NCBI GenBank assembly: GCA_033557465.1
Contig: CM066034.1
Location: 414,572,159 to 414,636,158, forward strand
Source of the DNA: Ichthyophis bannanicus
Taxonomy: Eukaryota; Chordata; Amphibia; Gymnophiona; Ichthyophiidae
Length of the DNA stretch: 64,000 nt
Reading direction: 5' to 3'
Program-made: the position numbers and the translations under genes
The notes under the pieces: model-generated
What the model saw: only the letters and a program-made list of their open reading frames with translations
What the model was told of the DNA's origin: nothing
The model's database searches: none
Shown: positions 31,881 through 42,305 of the stretch, in pieces
Layout: each line of letters starts with the position of its first letter
How positions within the stretch are numbered: position 1 is the first letter of the stretch

Positions 31881-31988
31881 GACATGCTTGCCATAATGAT
31901 ACCCCGCCCACGCCTTTATATGGGCATCTGTACCTTTACCACGGAACTTAATGCACATGACATTATCGCAGTTTAGTAAACATGCCCC

Positions 31989-32034
31989 TAAATGATAAAG
32001 TGGTATAAAAAACCTATTAAATAAAATAAATATC
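31989..32034 (+). mobile_element. RTE LINE 3' tail, continuation of 20176-23503
   Basis: 'taaatgataaagtggtataa' followed by an (aaat)n-like tail completes the RTE 3' end after the Harbinger insertion. Confidence 0.55.
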
Positions 32035-32595
32035 ATCTTCCATATTGTCCTGCCAGTCCAGACAAGTGGTATATACCAAAGCTATGCTTCCACTGTCCTT
32101 CAAAACCTCTGAAACAAAGGCCGTATCCATCCAAGTGATAGTGCTTGAGAAAAATGAAAAGCCATGACCACATTGCCCTCCAGCTGATGTCTATGGGAGA
32201 GATGGAATTGCACTCTGCCCAGGAGCAAACACAAACCTTCTGGGACCAGCAGGTTCCACAATAGATAGGCCAAAGCTATCGGTATGCTTAGATGGTGAGC
32301 CCTTGGGGACGAGGGAATAAAAAGTGCCTGTTAGCATATATCTGTAAATCGCTCTGATACACATAGTGAAGGGTGGTATATCAAGTGCCTAAACTATAAA
32401 CCATAAACCATCCACTGGGGCAAGGTAGACCTCATCATCGATTCACCTTTTTGTGGGCCTACAAAAAGGGCAAAGAGGATGTCCAACTTATGAAAGGAGT
32501 TAGTAACTTTCAGGTACCAGAGAAGCACCCACCAGATGAAAGTCCTTCTCCTTCTCCTGGCATTGTTCCCTAGAGAAGGGGTTCTCAACCCCATT
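32035..32595 (-). mobile_element. DIRS family C fragment (C3): internal complementary region and recombinase end
   Basis: 'cttccatattgtcctgccagtcc' through 'ttccacaatagatag' and 'gtaccagagaagcaccc' align in order with 36630-37060 of C1. No open frame remains. Interrupted at about 32298-32401 by a short SINE/L2-like tail. Same order and strand as C0, so probably the other part of that element. Confidence 0.6.
32298..32401 (+). repeat. SINE/L2-like 3' tail fragment inside C3
   Basis: 'ggtgagcccttggggac' followed by 'gtaaatcgctctgatacac' and 'ggtatatcaagtgcc' is the common 3' end of tRNA-derived SINEs and L2-like LINEs. The short repeat 'ataaaccataaaccat' marks its end. Confidence 0.45.
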
Positions 32596-32750
32596 CTTCA
32601 GGACACACTTAGCCAGTAAGGTTTTCAGGATAACCACAATGAATATGTATGAGAAAAATCTGCATGCACTGCCCCCAGTGAATGCAAATCAGGATAACCA
32701 CAATGAATATGCATGAGTGAGATTTGCATTCAATGGAGGCAATGGATTGC
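32577..32750. repeat. Interspersed repeat with an internal duplication
   Basis: Begins 'ggggttctcaacccc'. The word 'caggataaccacaatgaata' occurs twice (32636 and 32692) about 57 bp apart, each followed by an 'atgag...atttgcat/atctgcat' segment. It resembles a MITE-like family; I cannot name it. Confidence 0.45.
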
Positions 32751-33019
32751 AGGAAGGAGGAGTGAAACCCAGATAGTGAAGCAGAAAAATTAATTGAAGA
32801 AAGCTGAAAGGAAGAGATCAAAGCAGAGATGAATAAAGGGGAGGAAGTGAAGACAGAAGGAGAGAGAATGACAAATGGAAAGGAGGTCCTGTAAAGAGTT
32901 AAAAGTATGCTTGGCAGGGCCGGCCCGTCCATTGAGCAAGAATGTTGTTTGCATATTGCCCTGTGTTTCAGGGGGCTTCACACCAACAACATCCTGCACT
33001 GAAGACCGGCAGGCAGGGT
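32751..33019. other. Unassigned sequence
   Basis: Purine-rich, no coding or repeat structure that I can support. Confidence 0.35.
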
Positions 33020-33277
33020 GGCTTTAGAGGGAGCCAGAGAGGCCCTAGCTCCCTCTAACAGCTGCCAAAGTGAAGCGCATCTTTTCCCTTCACTTCGGCA
33101 GCTGTACTGAAGTTTAGAACGCTGCCGCGCTGAGCGCCGGGAAACAGGAAGTCCCCTTTGACCTCAGCACGGCAGCGTTCTAAACTTCAGTACAGCTGCC
33201 AAAGTGAAGGGAAAAGATGTGCTTTACTTTGGCAGCTGTAGAGGGGAGCCGGAGCCTCTCTGGCTCCCTCTTAAGCC
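33020..33277. repeat. 258-bp foldback (palindromic) repeat
   Basis: 'ggctttagagggagccagag' (33020) is mirrored by 'ctctggctccctcttaagcc' (33258-33277), and 'cagctgtactgaagtttaga' (33102) by 'tctaaacttcagtacagctg' (33178). The loop is 'gagcgccgggaaacagg'. Probably a foldback MITE; no clear duplication at the ends. Confidence 0.7.
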
Positions 33278-33289
33278 TGTTAGCTAGCC

Positions 33290-34085
33290 ACAGGGCTCTT
33301 CAGGAGGGGAGGGGAGGGGCTTGGACTGAAAATGGGCTGTGGGGGGGGGGGTTGCTAGGACTGGAAATGGGCTGTGCGGGGGAGCTAGGACTGGAAATGG
33401 GCTAAGTGGAGGGGGGCTTGAACTGCAAATAGCTGATGGGGAGGGGGGCTTGGAATGGAAATGGGCTGTGAGGGGGAGCTAGGACTGGAAATGGGCTGAT
33501 GGAGGGGCTAGGATAGGACTGGACATGGGCTGTTGGGGGGCGCTAGGATTGGAAATGGGCTGTGGTTGGGGCTTGGATTGAAATGGACTCATGGAGGGGC
33601 TAGGACTGAAAATAGGCTCATAGAGGGGCTTGTATTAGAAATGGGCTGAGTGGGGGAGGGAGCTAGGACTGGAAATGGGATGATGGAGAGGCTAGGATAG
33701 GACTGGAAATAGGCTGTTGGGGGGCTTAGATTGAAATGGACTCGTGGAGGGGCTAGGACTGGATATGGGCTCATGGGGGGCTTGGATTGGAAATGTGAGT
33801 GGAGGGGAGTTAGGATTGGAAATGGGCTGATGGTTGGGCTAGGAAAGGACTAGAAATGGGCAGATGGGTGGCTGGGATTGGAAATGAGCTGATGGAGGGG
33901 CTCGGATAGGACTGGAAATGGATGGGGGAGCTAGGACTGGAAATGGGCTGATGGTGGGGCTAGGATAGGATTGGAAATGGGCTGATGGGGGCTAGGACTG
34001 GAAATGGGCTGATGCAGGGACTAGAAGGGAGCGGGTACTGGGTGGGGCTGGAACTAGAAGGGATCTGATTTTGCGGGAGGACTAG
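33290..34085. repeat. Degenerate minisatellite
   Basis: A unit of about 25-35 bp built on 'ctaggactggaaatgggctg' plus a G-rich spacer ('atggaggggg') recurs more than twenty times with many length variants. The plus strand is G-rich and contains many GGGG runs. Confidence 0.8.
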
Positions 34086-35171
34086 AATAGGATGGGGCTG
34101 GGAGAGTGAAATGGAGAGGGGAAAAATATTTTGTGTGGGAGGGAAGAAAAATCTACAATTGGGAGAGTAAGTAGGGATTGAGGATGGAGGGGTAAAATTT
34201 GAGTGGATGAAAAAGGAATAAAGAAAGAGATGGAGGAAGAGCAAAAGGAGAGAGAATGGAAAAAAACTGGAAGAGAGAAGAAAGGACAAATGGACAGCAG
34301 ACGATGGAGAGTTAGCGGAAGACACGAAGAAACCAGAAGAAAATAGCTGGAGCAATTGCAACTGAAAAAAAAATGCACAAAAGGTAGAAAAATACCTCTT
34401 TATTTTGAATTTATTAACTGGAATATGTCAGCTCTGGGAAATGTTTATCATTAATGTCTGCGCTTTGTTTAGTACAAGAGGAAATTCATTTATAGTTTTA
34501 TTTCTACAGTGTTGTTGTACATTCCAAGTTTGGCTTTTGGGGTTCCCAGTTTAATTATTGTCTTCCTATTTCTAAATTGTGATTCCTTGTTCTTTTTTTG
34601 GTGATGGTTTATGTTCTGCATGTGTAACTGAACTGAGGTATTCTGTTTATGTAGTTTCTATTTGACATTGCCACTTGTTCTCTTTCCTCAGTAGGTCCTG
34701 TACTGTTAGTCTCTGAAATGTATTGGTTTAATATTTGCAGTGTTGCCTTTTGATAGGTAGAGTATGGTGCTTTGTGAGTCCTGGTAGTGCTGTTATGATT
34801 CGGCGGGTTTGCTATGGGTTCTAAATGGGCAGTGTTTGTAGTAGTTCCTAATGTGCCTGGCGGTTAGCACTGGATTATAGTAATGTAGAAATCTTTTAGT
34901 CTTTCTTTATCCATACACTCATTAAGAGGCATGTTTACTAAAAGTTAGTGTATGTTAACACTGTGCAAATATTTATGCAAATGAGGCCCTTATGCAAATG
35001 ATCCCCCCCCCCCCCTCCTTGGGCTGCCCCTGATGCTTGGTACTGAAAAGATCTATGTTGCTGTCAGTGAGATGACAAAAAAAATCAGGACATTTTTTTT
35101 TGTATGGTAAGTTCTATGAGGAAATGCCATAATATTTGCATCATACCAAAGAGAGCTTTCTTCTAGAGTTC
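34086..35171. other. Unassigned sequence with half a transposon end
   Basis: 34190-34375 is purine-rich. 'ggcatgtttactaaaagtta' (34929) resembles the Harbinger-like terminus at 23504 but has no partner end. A C13 run lies near 35005. No gene seen. Confidence 0.4.
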
Positions 35172-35720
35172 CTAAAATGAAATGTGTATAGGAAACTTGA
35201 CAAGGTGCGACTGGAAAGTCCTCTTAATCAAGCCTGTGGCTCCCGATACGATGGGAAATATTTCTGTATCTTTCTGCCACATTTTCTTGATTGCTGCCTG
35301 CCTTTCTTGGTATTTCAAGATCTTCTCTCTCTCCCCACAATTAGTAGAATAATCACTTGGAACCAATACCTCTATTATTAATGCCATTCTGGCGTTTTTC
35401 TCCTTAAGCATTATGTCAGGGTTCCTTGCATTCAGCTTCTTATCCTCTGAGATAGGAATGTCCCATTAATTCATTTAGTATCATGATCCCAGTGCTTTTC
35501 TGATACAGCAATGTTATAGTGTTTCCAGTGGATGAGACATGCTATCTCATCATGCCTTTCTACATAGAAATTTTCTGCTATTGGAACTTCAAGACCAGCT
35601 ACAAGATGACTAACCATTTCCAGGTCTTTCTTACAGAAACCACGTGTCTGTTTTTCCAGTTTTCTATGCTTATTGTAAACCATCTCATCTGTAATACACA
35701 ATACTGGGCTGCAAGTATCA
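35172..35720 (-). pseudogene. LINE remnant: zinc-knuckle and restriction-like endonuclease part
   Basis: Minus strand. 35701-35471 reads FCKKDLEMVSHLVAG and ERHDEIACLIHW, a C/H-containing linker. After a frame change, 35440-35172 reads NPDIMLKEKNARMALIIEV, then SDYSTNCGEREKILKYQ and KMWQKDTEIFPIVSGATGLI. The PD-x(13)-E arrangement followed by an E-K-x-x-K-Y-Q block is typical of LINEs with a C-terminal restriction-like endonuclease (R2/R4/Dong group). The upstream reverse transcriptase is not found. The bases 1-290 fragment is a second copy. Confidence 0.55.
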
Positions 35721-36178
35721 ATCTCTCATCTTTAGGTTTCAGTTCTCCTCTTGTTAACCACTCATGTGCATTCTTGATCAACAAATGGTTTCTGGAGTCA
35801 GGGGCAAAGGAACATCTTTTTGGATGGAGAGGCCAAACATAGCAATCTCTAGTTCAGCCCCCAAGCTCTCTAGATGCTGATGCTTTGTAGGGCAAAAGGG
35901 TGGGGCCATGGCCCCTGTGGCACATCCCTTTCTGCTGCCAATGTCTGGAGTAACACTTTCTATTTCTCACTGCATTTATTCTTTTGCTAATTAAATTTCT
36001 TGTCTGCTGATCTGATTCTTTGAATGTTTTTTTCTCTTATTTTGCAAATTCTGTTGCCTCCTTCCCAATGCAGTTACCCTGCATTTGAGCTCTGCTTTAA
36101 ATCAGTAGTTTTCTTTTGCCTTTGGTTCAGTTGCCTTTAAAACACCCCTACCCCCCCGTACTCTTGTGGAAGCTTATG
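35721..36178. other. Unassigned sequence
   Basis: May be the further 5' part of the LINE remnant, but no motif is readable. Confidence 0.35.
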
Positions 36179-37775
36179 CTGACGTTCTACTTACCATTTA
36201 ATGGCTTTCCTTGAATCCTGCTAGACCAGCCCCGAAAAGTGGGTTGTGTTCCCCTTCCAGAAGATTGGTGGGAGACAAAGAACCAATGAAGAGCCCAGGT
36301 TTCAATCACTCTTATGCCTCTATTCATCTCAACCACAAGAGGTCCCTTCAGAATTCATCGCAAAGCATAACGGAGAAACATGGTAAGCCTCACATAACCT
36401 CAATTTTGGGCAACAAGGAGTAATCAACAGTAGAGAACTATTTACAGGAAAGAATAAACAGAAGGCTGCTTACTGAACTTGCAGAGCCAAGTATAAAAAT
36501 CATAGCAGACCCAAGGGCACCACAGCAGAAGAACAAAACAAATACAGTTTCAGGGGCTGTGTTGGGCTAGACTGGTCTAGCAGGACTCAAGGAAAAACTT
36601 CAATTGATAAGTAAAATGTCACCTTCCATATCATTCTGACAGACCAGTCCAGAAGAGTGGGATGTACCAAAGTTGTGACTGCATTATGCAGTAAGAGGAC
36701 ACCGCAGCTTGCAAACCCTTAAGCCAAAGGCCATGTCCATCCATGCAGGGACATCCAAGCTGTAATGCTTGACAAAAGTGGAAAGTGATGCTCACGTTGC
36801 TGTCTGACAAATGTCTGCAGGGGCTACCAAGCTCCGGTCCTCCCACAAGGATGTTTGTGCTCGGGTAGAATGGGCATGCAAGCCCTCCAGAACCGGCCGG
36901 TTCCACAACAGATACGCCAAGGCAATGGCCCCTTAATCCAGAGCCCTAAAGTCAACCTGGCCACCGCCTCACCTTTGTATGGGCCAGCAAAAAGCACAGA
37001 AAGATGGTCGGACTTAGGAAACAAATTTGTAACCTCCAGGTACCGGAGGAGCACCCTCTGGACATCCACTAGGCGAAGATCCTTATTCTTTCCCCGACAC
37101 TGATTTTCAGGAAGGAGGCAGGAAGAACACTTGGTTCACATGAAAGGGAGAAAACACCTTAGGCAAGAAGGAAGGCACAAGCCAAATGGAAATGGCCTCC
37201 TTTGAAAAGGACAGATAAGGATCTCGGCAAGACAAAGCCTGCAGCTCGGAAATCTGCCTTGAGGAACAAATCTCAATGAAGAAGACCATCTTGACTGTCA
37301 AATCCTTTAAGTTAGAATGCTTCAATGGCTCAAAGGGCACCTACATCTGAGTGCAAGCCCAGAGACTTGCCCCTCCATTGGACCACAAAAACGGGCCAGA
37401 GCTGCCATCTGAATTTTCAGAGAACTAAGGGAAAGGCCCTTCTCTAGGCCATCCTGTAGAAAGGCCAACAGGGAGAACACTTTGGCTGCCTCTGGAGCCA
37501 ACTGTCGTGCATTTCAACAGCACTCAAAGAGGCACCGTATCTGTACGTATGCTAGCTTGGAAGACCTCATTTGAAAACCGAGCAGAGCAGAGACCACCGC
37601 TGGAGAGTAGCCCTTACATACTAGCCATCTCCTTTCAAGAACCATGCTGTAAGCAAGAAGAGAGCTGGGTCCTCCAGGACGATTGGTCCTTTCTGCAATA
37701 GACCCCAAGACAGAAGCAACCAAAGAGGAGGCACCAGTAGGAGCCACTTCATGTCTCTGAACCATGCTCTCCTCG
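36179..37775 (-). mobile_element. DIRS family C copy 1 (C1): sense-3' part
   Basis: Terminal repeat at 36181-36310 ('ccttgaatcctgctagacc', 'agtgggttgtgttcc'). The internal complementary region is at about 36570-36665: 'actggtctagcaggactcaa' complements the left end, and 'gaccagtccagaagagtggg' corresponds to the mirrored right end. A decayed recombinase follows up to 37775, where the CR1 leader begins. C2 (57831-62815) holds the complementary 5' half in the same orientation. Confidence 0.7.
36640..37770 (-). pseudogene. DIRS C1 tyrosine recombinase, decayed
   Basis: 37340-37107 reads PFEPLKHSNLKDLTVKMVFF, then CSSRQISELQALSCRDPYLSF and FLPKVFSPFHVNQ, the arginine-box region seen as SARRISEL in family A. 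The end of the protein, about 36700-36830, still shows YSLDVPAWMDMAFGL-like residues. Stops and frameshifts separate the pieces. The 37514-37780 frame corresponds to the N-terminal part. Confidence 0.6.
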
Positions 37776-38219
37776 GCCAATCTTTTTCAGCTCTTTGAAG
37801 CTATTATCTTTCTCAGCTCTTTGAAGCTACTGACACCTAATCAGGAGTTAGTGGGCCTGATTAGCCTGTGAAAGAACTGAGAGCAGCTGAGGACTGCATA
37901 AAAGGTTTCAGAGCCTTGCACTGTTGAGGCATTCCTAACAGGGGCTATACATTTTAAGCAAAGGTAAGAGTTTGTGGCTTTTTAAATTACTAGCTTTCTG
38001 CCTGGGAGCTCTTAAAAGGGTTTTGGTACATTTTTAAAACAACGTTACATTCTTTATGGTGCTTTAGTTTAAAAGGAGAAATATTTTCTTTAGTGGGGTA
38101 GGTTTAAAACTCTTCTTTAGTATCTTTCGCAGCTTTTTGAAGCTACTGGCACCTAATTAGTCATTAGTTCCCTTCCTACCCCCCCCCCCACAAATCCCAC
38201 CCACCCCAAGTGAGTAGTC

Positions 38220-38233
38220 TTGCTTTATAGGGC
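38220..38233. repeat. Target-site duplication, left copy (P2)
   Basis: 'ttgctttatagggc', matching 42707-42720 at 13 of 14 bases. Confidence 0.75.
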
Positions 38234-39251
38234 CAAAAAAAAACTCTGTACTCTAATCTGAAAGTAAGGTGTTCTAGACAAGGCTGTAAATGTTAGTAAA
38301 TATGAGACATTAATTTTTCCGGCAACCAAGTGGTCTCAGCATCTCGGGGTAGAAGTCTGAAACTTTAACTCATTACCCACGCTTTTCACATCAACGACCA
38401 CTAAATTCCAGCTGCCTTATTTTAAATATTTTTAGAGTGATAAATTTAAAAATGTCTCTATCAATATATATATATCTTTAACCAATTGCTTAGCTTTGTT
38501 TGATGATGGATCATATTCTTCGTTCACAGCAATTCTTTTATAGCAAAAGCGGCTTAACTCCATCCATTGTTGAATATTCTCCCAACGCTACCAAGCGCTA
38601 AGCGTTTCTCCAAAATAGGGTTCCTCAGGGGAATTGCTAAGCTCTAGAAATAAAAGTACAAAACAGTACTAATGAACTTTACTTTCCTCAATATGGTTCT
38701 CAAAACTACTCATTCTCTCGTAAGGAAAAACATTTTTTTATATATGTACTCACTTTTCAATAACTCATGCCGGCGTTCTAACCGCATAGAACTTGCTGAA
38801 CTGCGAAGCATTTGTAAAAAGAACGCCGCGCATGCGCTTTTTAAATCAAAGGCACCAATCATGAACGGGACCTCCCAATGATGACCTCATATGCACGATT
38901 CCCATTCAATGCAGGCATTTAAACCAGATGGCGTAACTGTCCGCAGTCGATGTATCCATCGTTGCTCCATGTATAACAAAGTTTCATCCCTGGTACGACC
39001 CTGTTGTGGCCGTTGTATTTGTGCCACACAAAAACACTGTAAGTCTTCAAAGGCATGATGTAGAGAAAGCAATGTTCCACTATGGGAGCTTCTAAACGCT
39101 TACATTTCAATTTGCTTTTGTGTTCGACCATACGGGTACGAAATGCACGATTAGTTTTGCCAATGTATAATAAAGAACAAGGACAAATTATACAGTACAC
39201 CACATATGTGGATGTACATGAAGTGTTAGATTGTAACTTATACATTTGGCC

Positions 39252-39256
39252 ATTAT
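39252..39256. repeat. Target-site duplication, left copy (solo LTR)
   Basis: 'attat', repeated at 40191-40195. The uninterrupted sequence in the other P2 arm (41633-41645) confirms the empty site. Confidence 0.85.
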
Positions 39257-40190
39257 TGTGGGCGTGGCCTACCCCAGCTAGGCCCCAAATGTAAGTTGTA
39301 ATTAATGAAGTAGATGAGAGCACTGCTGATAAACAAATCTATACACCTATGATTTATCCTGGATATGCAGATTTGGACATGTCAGACTCAGATTCAGATA
39401 TAGGAACAGACAGCAGATCAGGCTCAATAATCTCAATTGGAATAAAACCAAAGTCAGCTACACATGAAACCATACATGACACAAAGTTATAGTAATCTAG
39501 CTCAGTATAGGCCTAATAGAAATACAGGTCAAAATTGCATTTGAATCTATTCCTTTAAATCATAGTTCTGCTTTTCAGCTAGACATAAGTTGGGAAATTA
39601 GAAGCATTTTTGCGCTTATGCAAACAGTCTGTGTACCCAACAGATATTAGGTCAGATTGAAGTTCCTTAATTAAATAGAACAAAGGGTGAAGCTGATCAT
39701 TCTGCAAGAGGATAGGCTAAGCTGTTTCTGGGGCAGGATGCCCTGCTCTTATGAAATTGACTCTAGTCCATTTAGTAAATATAACCGAAATCAGCAAAAT
39801 ATAATGAGTAACTAATTAGCTTTTAGCAGCACAGCGACACCTGCTGGATCTAATGAATGTAATTTTTATATAGAACTTCTGCTTTTTGGTATAAATAATA
39901 TTGTCTATGTTGGCAAAATTGATGTACACGTGGAATTTGGAAAGTACCAGATGTTAATTAAAGATGAACTAAATCAGCTGATATCACCTAATAAAAAGCT
40001 AAGCTCTTCGGAACCATCTTTGAAGAGGCATGTTGGAATAGTCGAATTAGACTCGGTGTGTCTCTTCCCTGTGGAGCTCAATAGCAATTGATTGATTAAT
40101 TAACTGTGTCGTGTTTTTTCTTTCCTGTTGAGAGGCACTGGAAGATAAGAGCCCAGGTATTTTGTGTGTGGGATCGTATTTGAGTCAACA
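39257..40190 (+). mobile_element. Solo LTR of a retrovirus-like element, 934 bp
   Basis: Begins TGTGG and ends CAACA, flanked by exact 5-bp duplications; the P2 arm on the other side shows the empty site, so the boundaries are exact. Plus-strand signals in a plausible order: TATA-like 'ggtataaataat' near 39889 and AATAAA near 39989, giving a U3 of about 650 bp, a short R and a U5 ending TCAACA. A TG...CA LTR with 5-bp duplication fits class III (ERV-L/spuma-related) elements or Ty3/gypsy; I cannot decide. A short open frame runs through U3 (about 39300-39490). No internal viral genes are present. Confidence 0.8.
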
Positions 40191-40195
40191 ATTAT
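40191..40195. repeat. Target-site duplication, right copy (solo LTR)
   Basis: 'attat', exact copy of 39252-39256. Confidence 0.85.
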
Positions 40196-41065
40196 GACAA
40201 AAACGATCGCACTCCTTAGTAATAGAACAAATTGAGCAGGTGCCACGAGACTTGTGACCATACACTTCCAAATCTAAAGGTTCAGGTTGTCTCAGTGCTG
40301 TTGGACTAAGGATATCCTTCAGGTTTCTTTGGCGTTGCCACACACAACGTGTGTGGTACTTCTCTAAGCCTGAGATGGTAGTCAATATATTTTTATGTTT
40401 CTTCAAACTAGACTGTAAACAAGCACTTAGAGGGGAGTATGTGGTTACCAGATTAACGACATCCGTCTCAGATGATACTTGACGCGGAGACTGCAAAAGT
40501 AAATCACGATTAGCAAAACGTGCTCTTGTGTATGCCTCTTTTATTATTTTTCTCGGGTAACCTCGCTGAAGGAAATTCTGACGTAATTGCTCTGTTTGAC
40601 ATTGATATTCCCTGACAGTGCTACAGTTCCGTCGATAACGGATGAACTGTGAAAATGGCAACCCATTACGAAGCTGTCTCGGATGAGCACTAGAATAATG
40701 TAAAAGAGTGTTTTTATCGGTTACTTTACGGTAAATCGAGGTTTGCCAGCCTGTAGATGACTTTGTTATCAAAACATCCAAAAATGAAAGCTGAGTCTTG
40801 TGACATGTCATAGTGAACTTTAAATTAGGCTCACACGAATTTAGCCAGTCAGTAAACCTTTGTAAAGAGGAACAATCGCCTTGTCAAATTACAAAAATGT
40901 CATCAATATAGCGCTTCCAAATTTTTAATGATGCTTGATATGGACAGTTTTTAATCCATTGGTGTTGAAAGCGCTGCATATAAAGATTGGCCACTGAGGG
41001 GGCACACGTGGCCCCCATGGCCACTCCAGAAATTTGATGGTACAGTTGTTTCTCAAAGCTGAAAA

Positions 41066-42005
41066 AAAGTCATCTACAGGCTGGCAAACCTTGATTTACC
41101 GTAAAGTAACCAATAAAAACACTCTTTTACATTATTCTAGTGCTCATCCGAGACAGCTTCGTAATGGGTTGCCATTTTCACAGTTCATCCGTTATCGACG
41201 GAACTGTAGCACTGTCAGGGAATATCAATGTCAAACAGAGCAATTACGTCAGAATTTCCTTCAGCGAGGTTACCCGAGAAAAATAATAAAAGAGGCATAC
41301 ACAAGAGAACGTTTTGCTAATCGTGATTTACTTTTGCAGTCTCCGCATCAAGTATCATCTGAGATGGATGTCGTTAATCTGGTAACCACATACTCCCCTC
41401 TAAGTGCTTGTTTACAGTCTAGTTTGAAGAAACATAAAAATATATTGACTACCATCTCAGGCTTAGAGAAGTACCACACACGTTGTGTGTGGCAACGCCA
41501 AAGAAACCTGAAGGATATCCTTAGTCCAACAGCACTGAGACAACCTGAACCTTTAGATTTGGAAGTGTATGGTCACAAGTCTTGTGGCACCTGCTCAATT
41601 TGTTCTGTTACTAAGGAGTGCGATCGTTTTTGTCATAATGGCCAAATGTATAAGTTACAATCTAACACTTCATGTGCATCCACATATGTGGTGTACTGTA
41701 TAATTTGTCCTTGTTCTTTATTATACATTGGCAAAACTAATCGTGCATTTCGTACCCGTATGGTCGAACACAAAAGCAAATTGAAATGTAAGCGTTTAGA
41801 AGCTCCCATAGTGGAACATTGCTTGTCTCTACATCATGCCTTTGAAGACTTACAGTGTTTTTGTGTGGCACAAATACAACGGCCACAACAGGGTCGTACC
41901 AGGGATGAAACTTTGTTATACATGGAGCAACGATGGATACATCGACTGCGGACAGTTACGCCATCTGGTTTAAATGCCCGCATTGAATGGGAATCGTGCA
42001 TATGA
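41066..42005 (+). CDS. P2 right copy: Penelope-like protein, C-terminal part with GIY-YIG endonuclease
   Basis: Open without stops; the frame extends upstream to 41034 only because it reads through the junction. Order: STGWQTLIYRKVTNK, RQLRNGLPFSQFIRYRRNC, RGYPRKIIKEAYTR, TTYSPLSACLQSSLKKHKN, the cysteine segment CGTCSIC, then YVVYCIICPCSLLYIGKTNR with RTRMVEHKS, the GIY-YIG core, and a C terminus with DETLLYMEQRWI and ARIEWESCI. In Penelope-like elements the GIY-YIG domain nicks the target DNA. The reverse transcriptase fingers and palm are missing because the copy is 5'-truncated, so it would not work alone. The stop at 42003 fits the natural C terminus, since the other copy ends at the same place. 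Confidence 0.85.
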
Positions 42006-42263
42006 GGTCATCATTGGGAGGTCCCGTTCATGATTGGTTCCTTTGATTTAAAAAGCGCATGCGCGGCGTTCTTTTTACAAATGCTTCGCAGTTCAGCAAG
42101 TTCTATGCGGTTAGAACGCCGGCATGAGTTATTGAAAAGTGAGTACATATATAAAAAAACTTTTTTCCTTACGAGAGAATGAGTAGTTTTGAGAACCATA
42201 TTGAGGAAAGTAAAGTTCATTAGTACTGTTTTGTACTTTTATTTCTAGAGCTTAGCAATTCCC

Positions 42264-42305
42264 CTGAGGAACCCTATTTTGGAGAAACGCTTAGCGCTTG
42301 GTAGC
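42264..42305 (+). ncRNA. Hammerhead-like motif in the P2 arm (weak)
   Basis: CUGAGGA (42264-42270) matches the CUGANGA core and GAAA follows at 42284-42287, with a 2-bp CC/GG stem II between. Stem III could be CGC-UUA-GCG. The cleavage-side UH and stem I pairing are not convincing. An inverted copy lies at about 38588-38628. Confidence 0.25.

Larger units (their letters stand above)
23504..31988. mobile_element. PIF/Harbinger-like DNA transposon, non-autonomous, split by DIRS A2
   Basis: The left end GGGGTATGTTTACTAAACTG (23504) is mirrored by the right end CAGTTTAGTAAACATGCCCC (31969-31988), with one mismatch in this stretch, and the inverted repeat extends a few bases further. TAA flanks both ends (23501-23503, 31989-31991), fitting the 3-bp TWA duplications of PIF/Harbinger. 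Taking out DIRS A2 leaves about 2.8 kb (23504-23698 and 29390-31988). I see no transposase or MYB-like frame. It lies in the 3' UTR of the RTE LINE. Confidence 0.75.
38887..41058 (-). pseudogene. P2 left copy: Penelope reverse transcriptase 3' part and GIY-YIG endonuclease, broken
   Basis: In sense: 41058-40812 encodes HQISGVAMGATCAPSVANLY and then the active-site segment RYIDDIFVI followed by a TGA. 40811-40185 continues with TQLSFLDVLI, RQLRNGLPFSQFIRYRRNC and the cysteine-rich GTCSIC segment. The solo LTR interrupts here. 39251-38887 encodes SLLYIGKTNRAFRTRMVEHKS, the GIY-YIG core. A one-base change near 39064 shifts the end of the frame. Non-functional. Confidence 0.8.

Noticed and set aside
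32790..33000. Coding frames in purine-rich DNA at 32.6-33.0 and 33.9-34.4 kb
   Set aside because: Ser/Phe/Leu/Pro-rich low-complexity readings of biased sequence.
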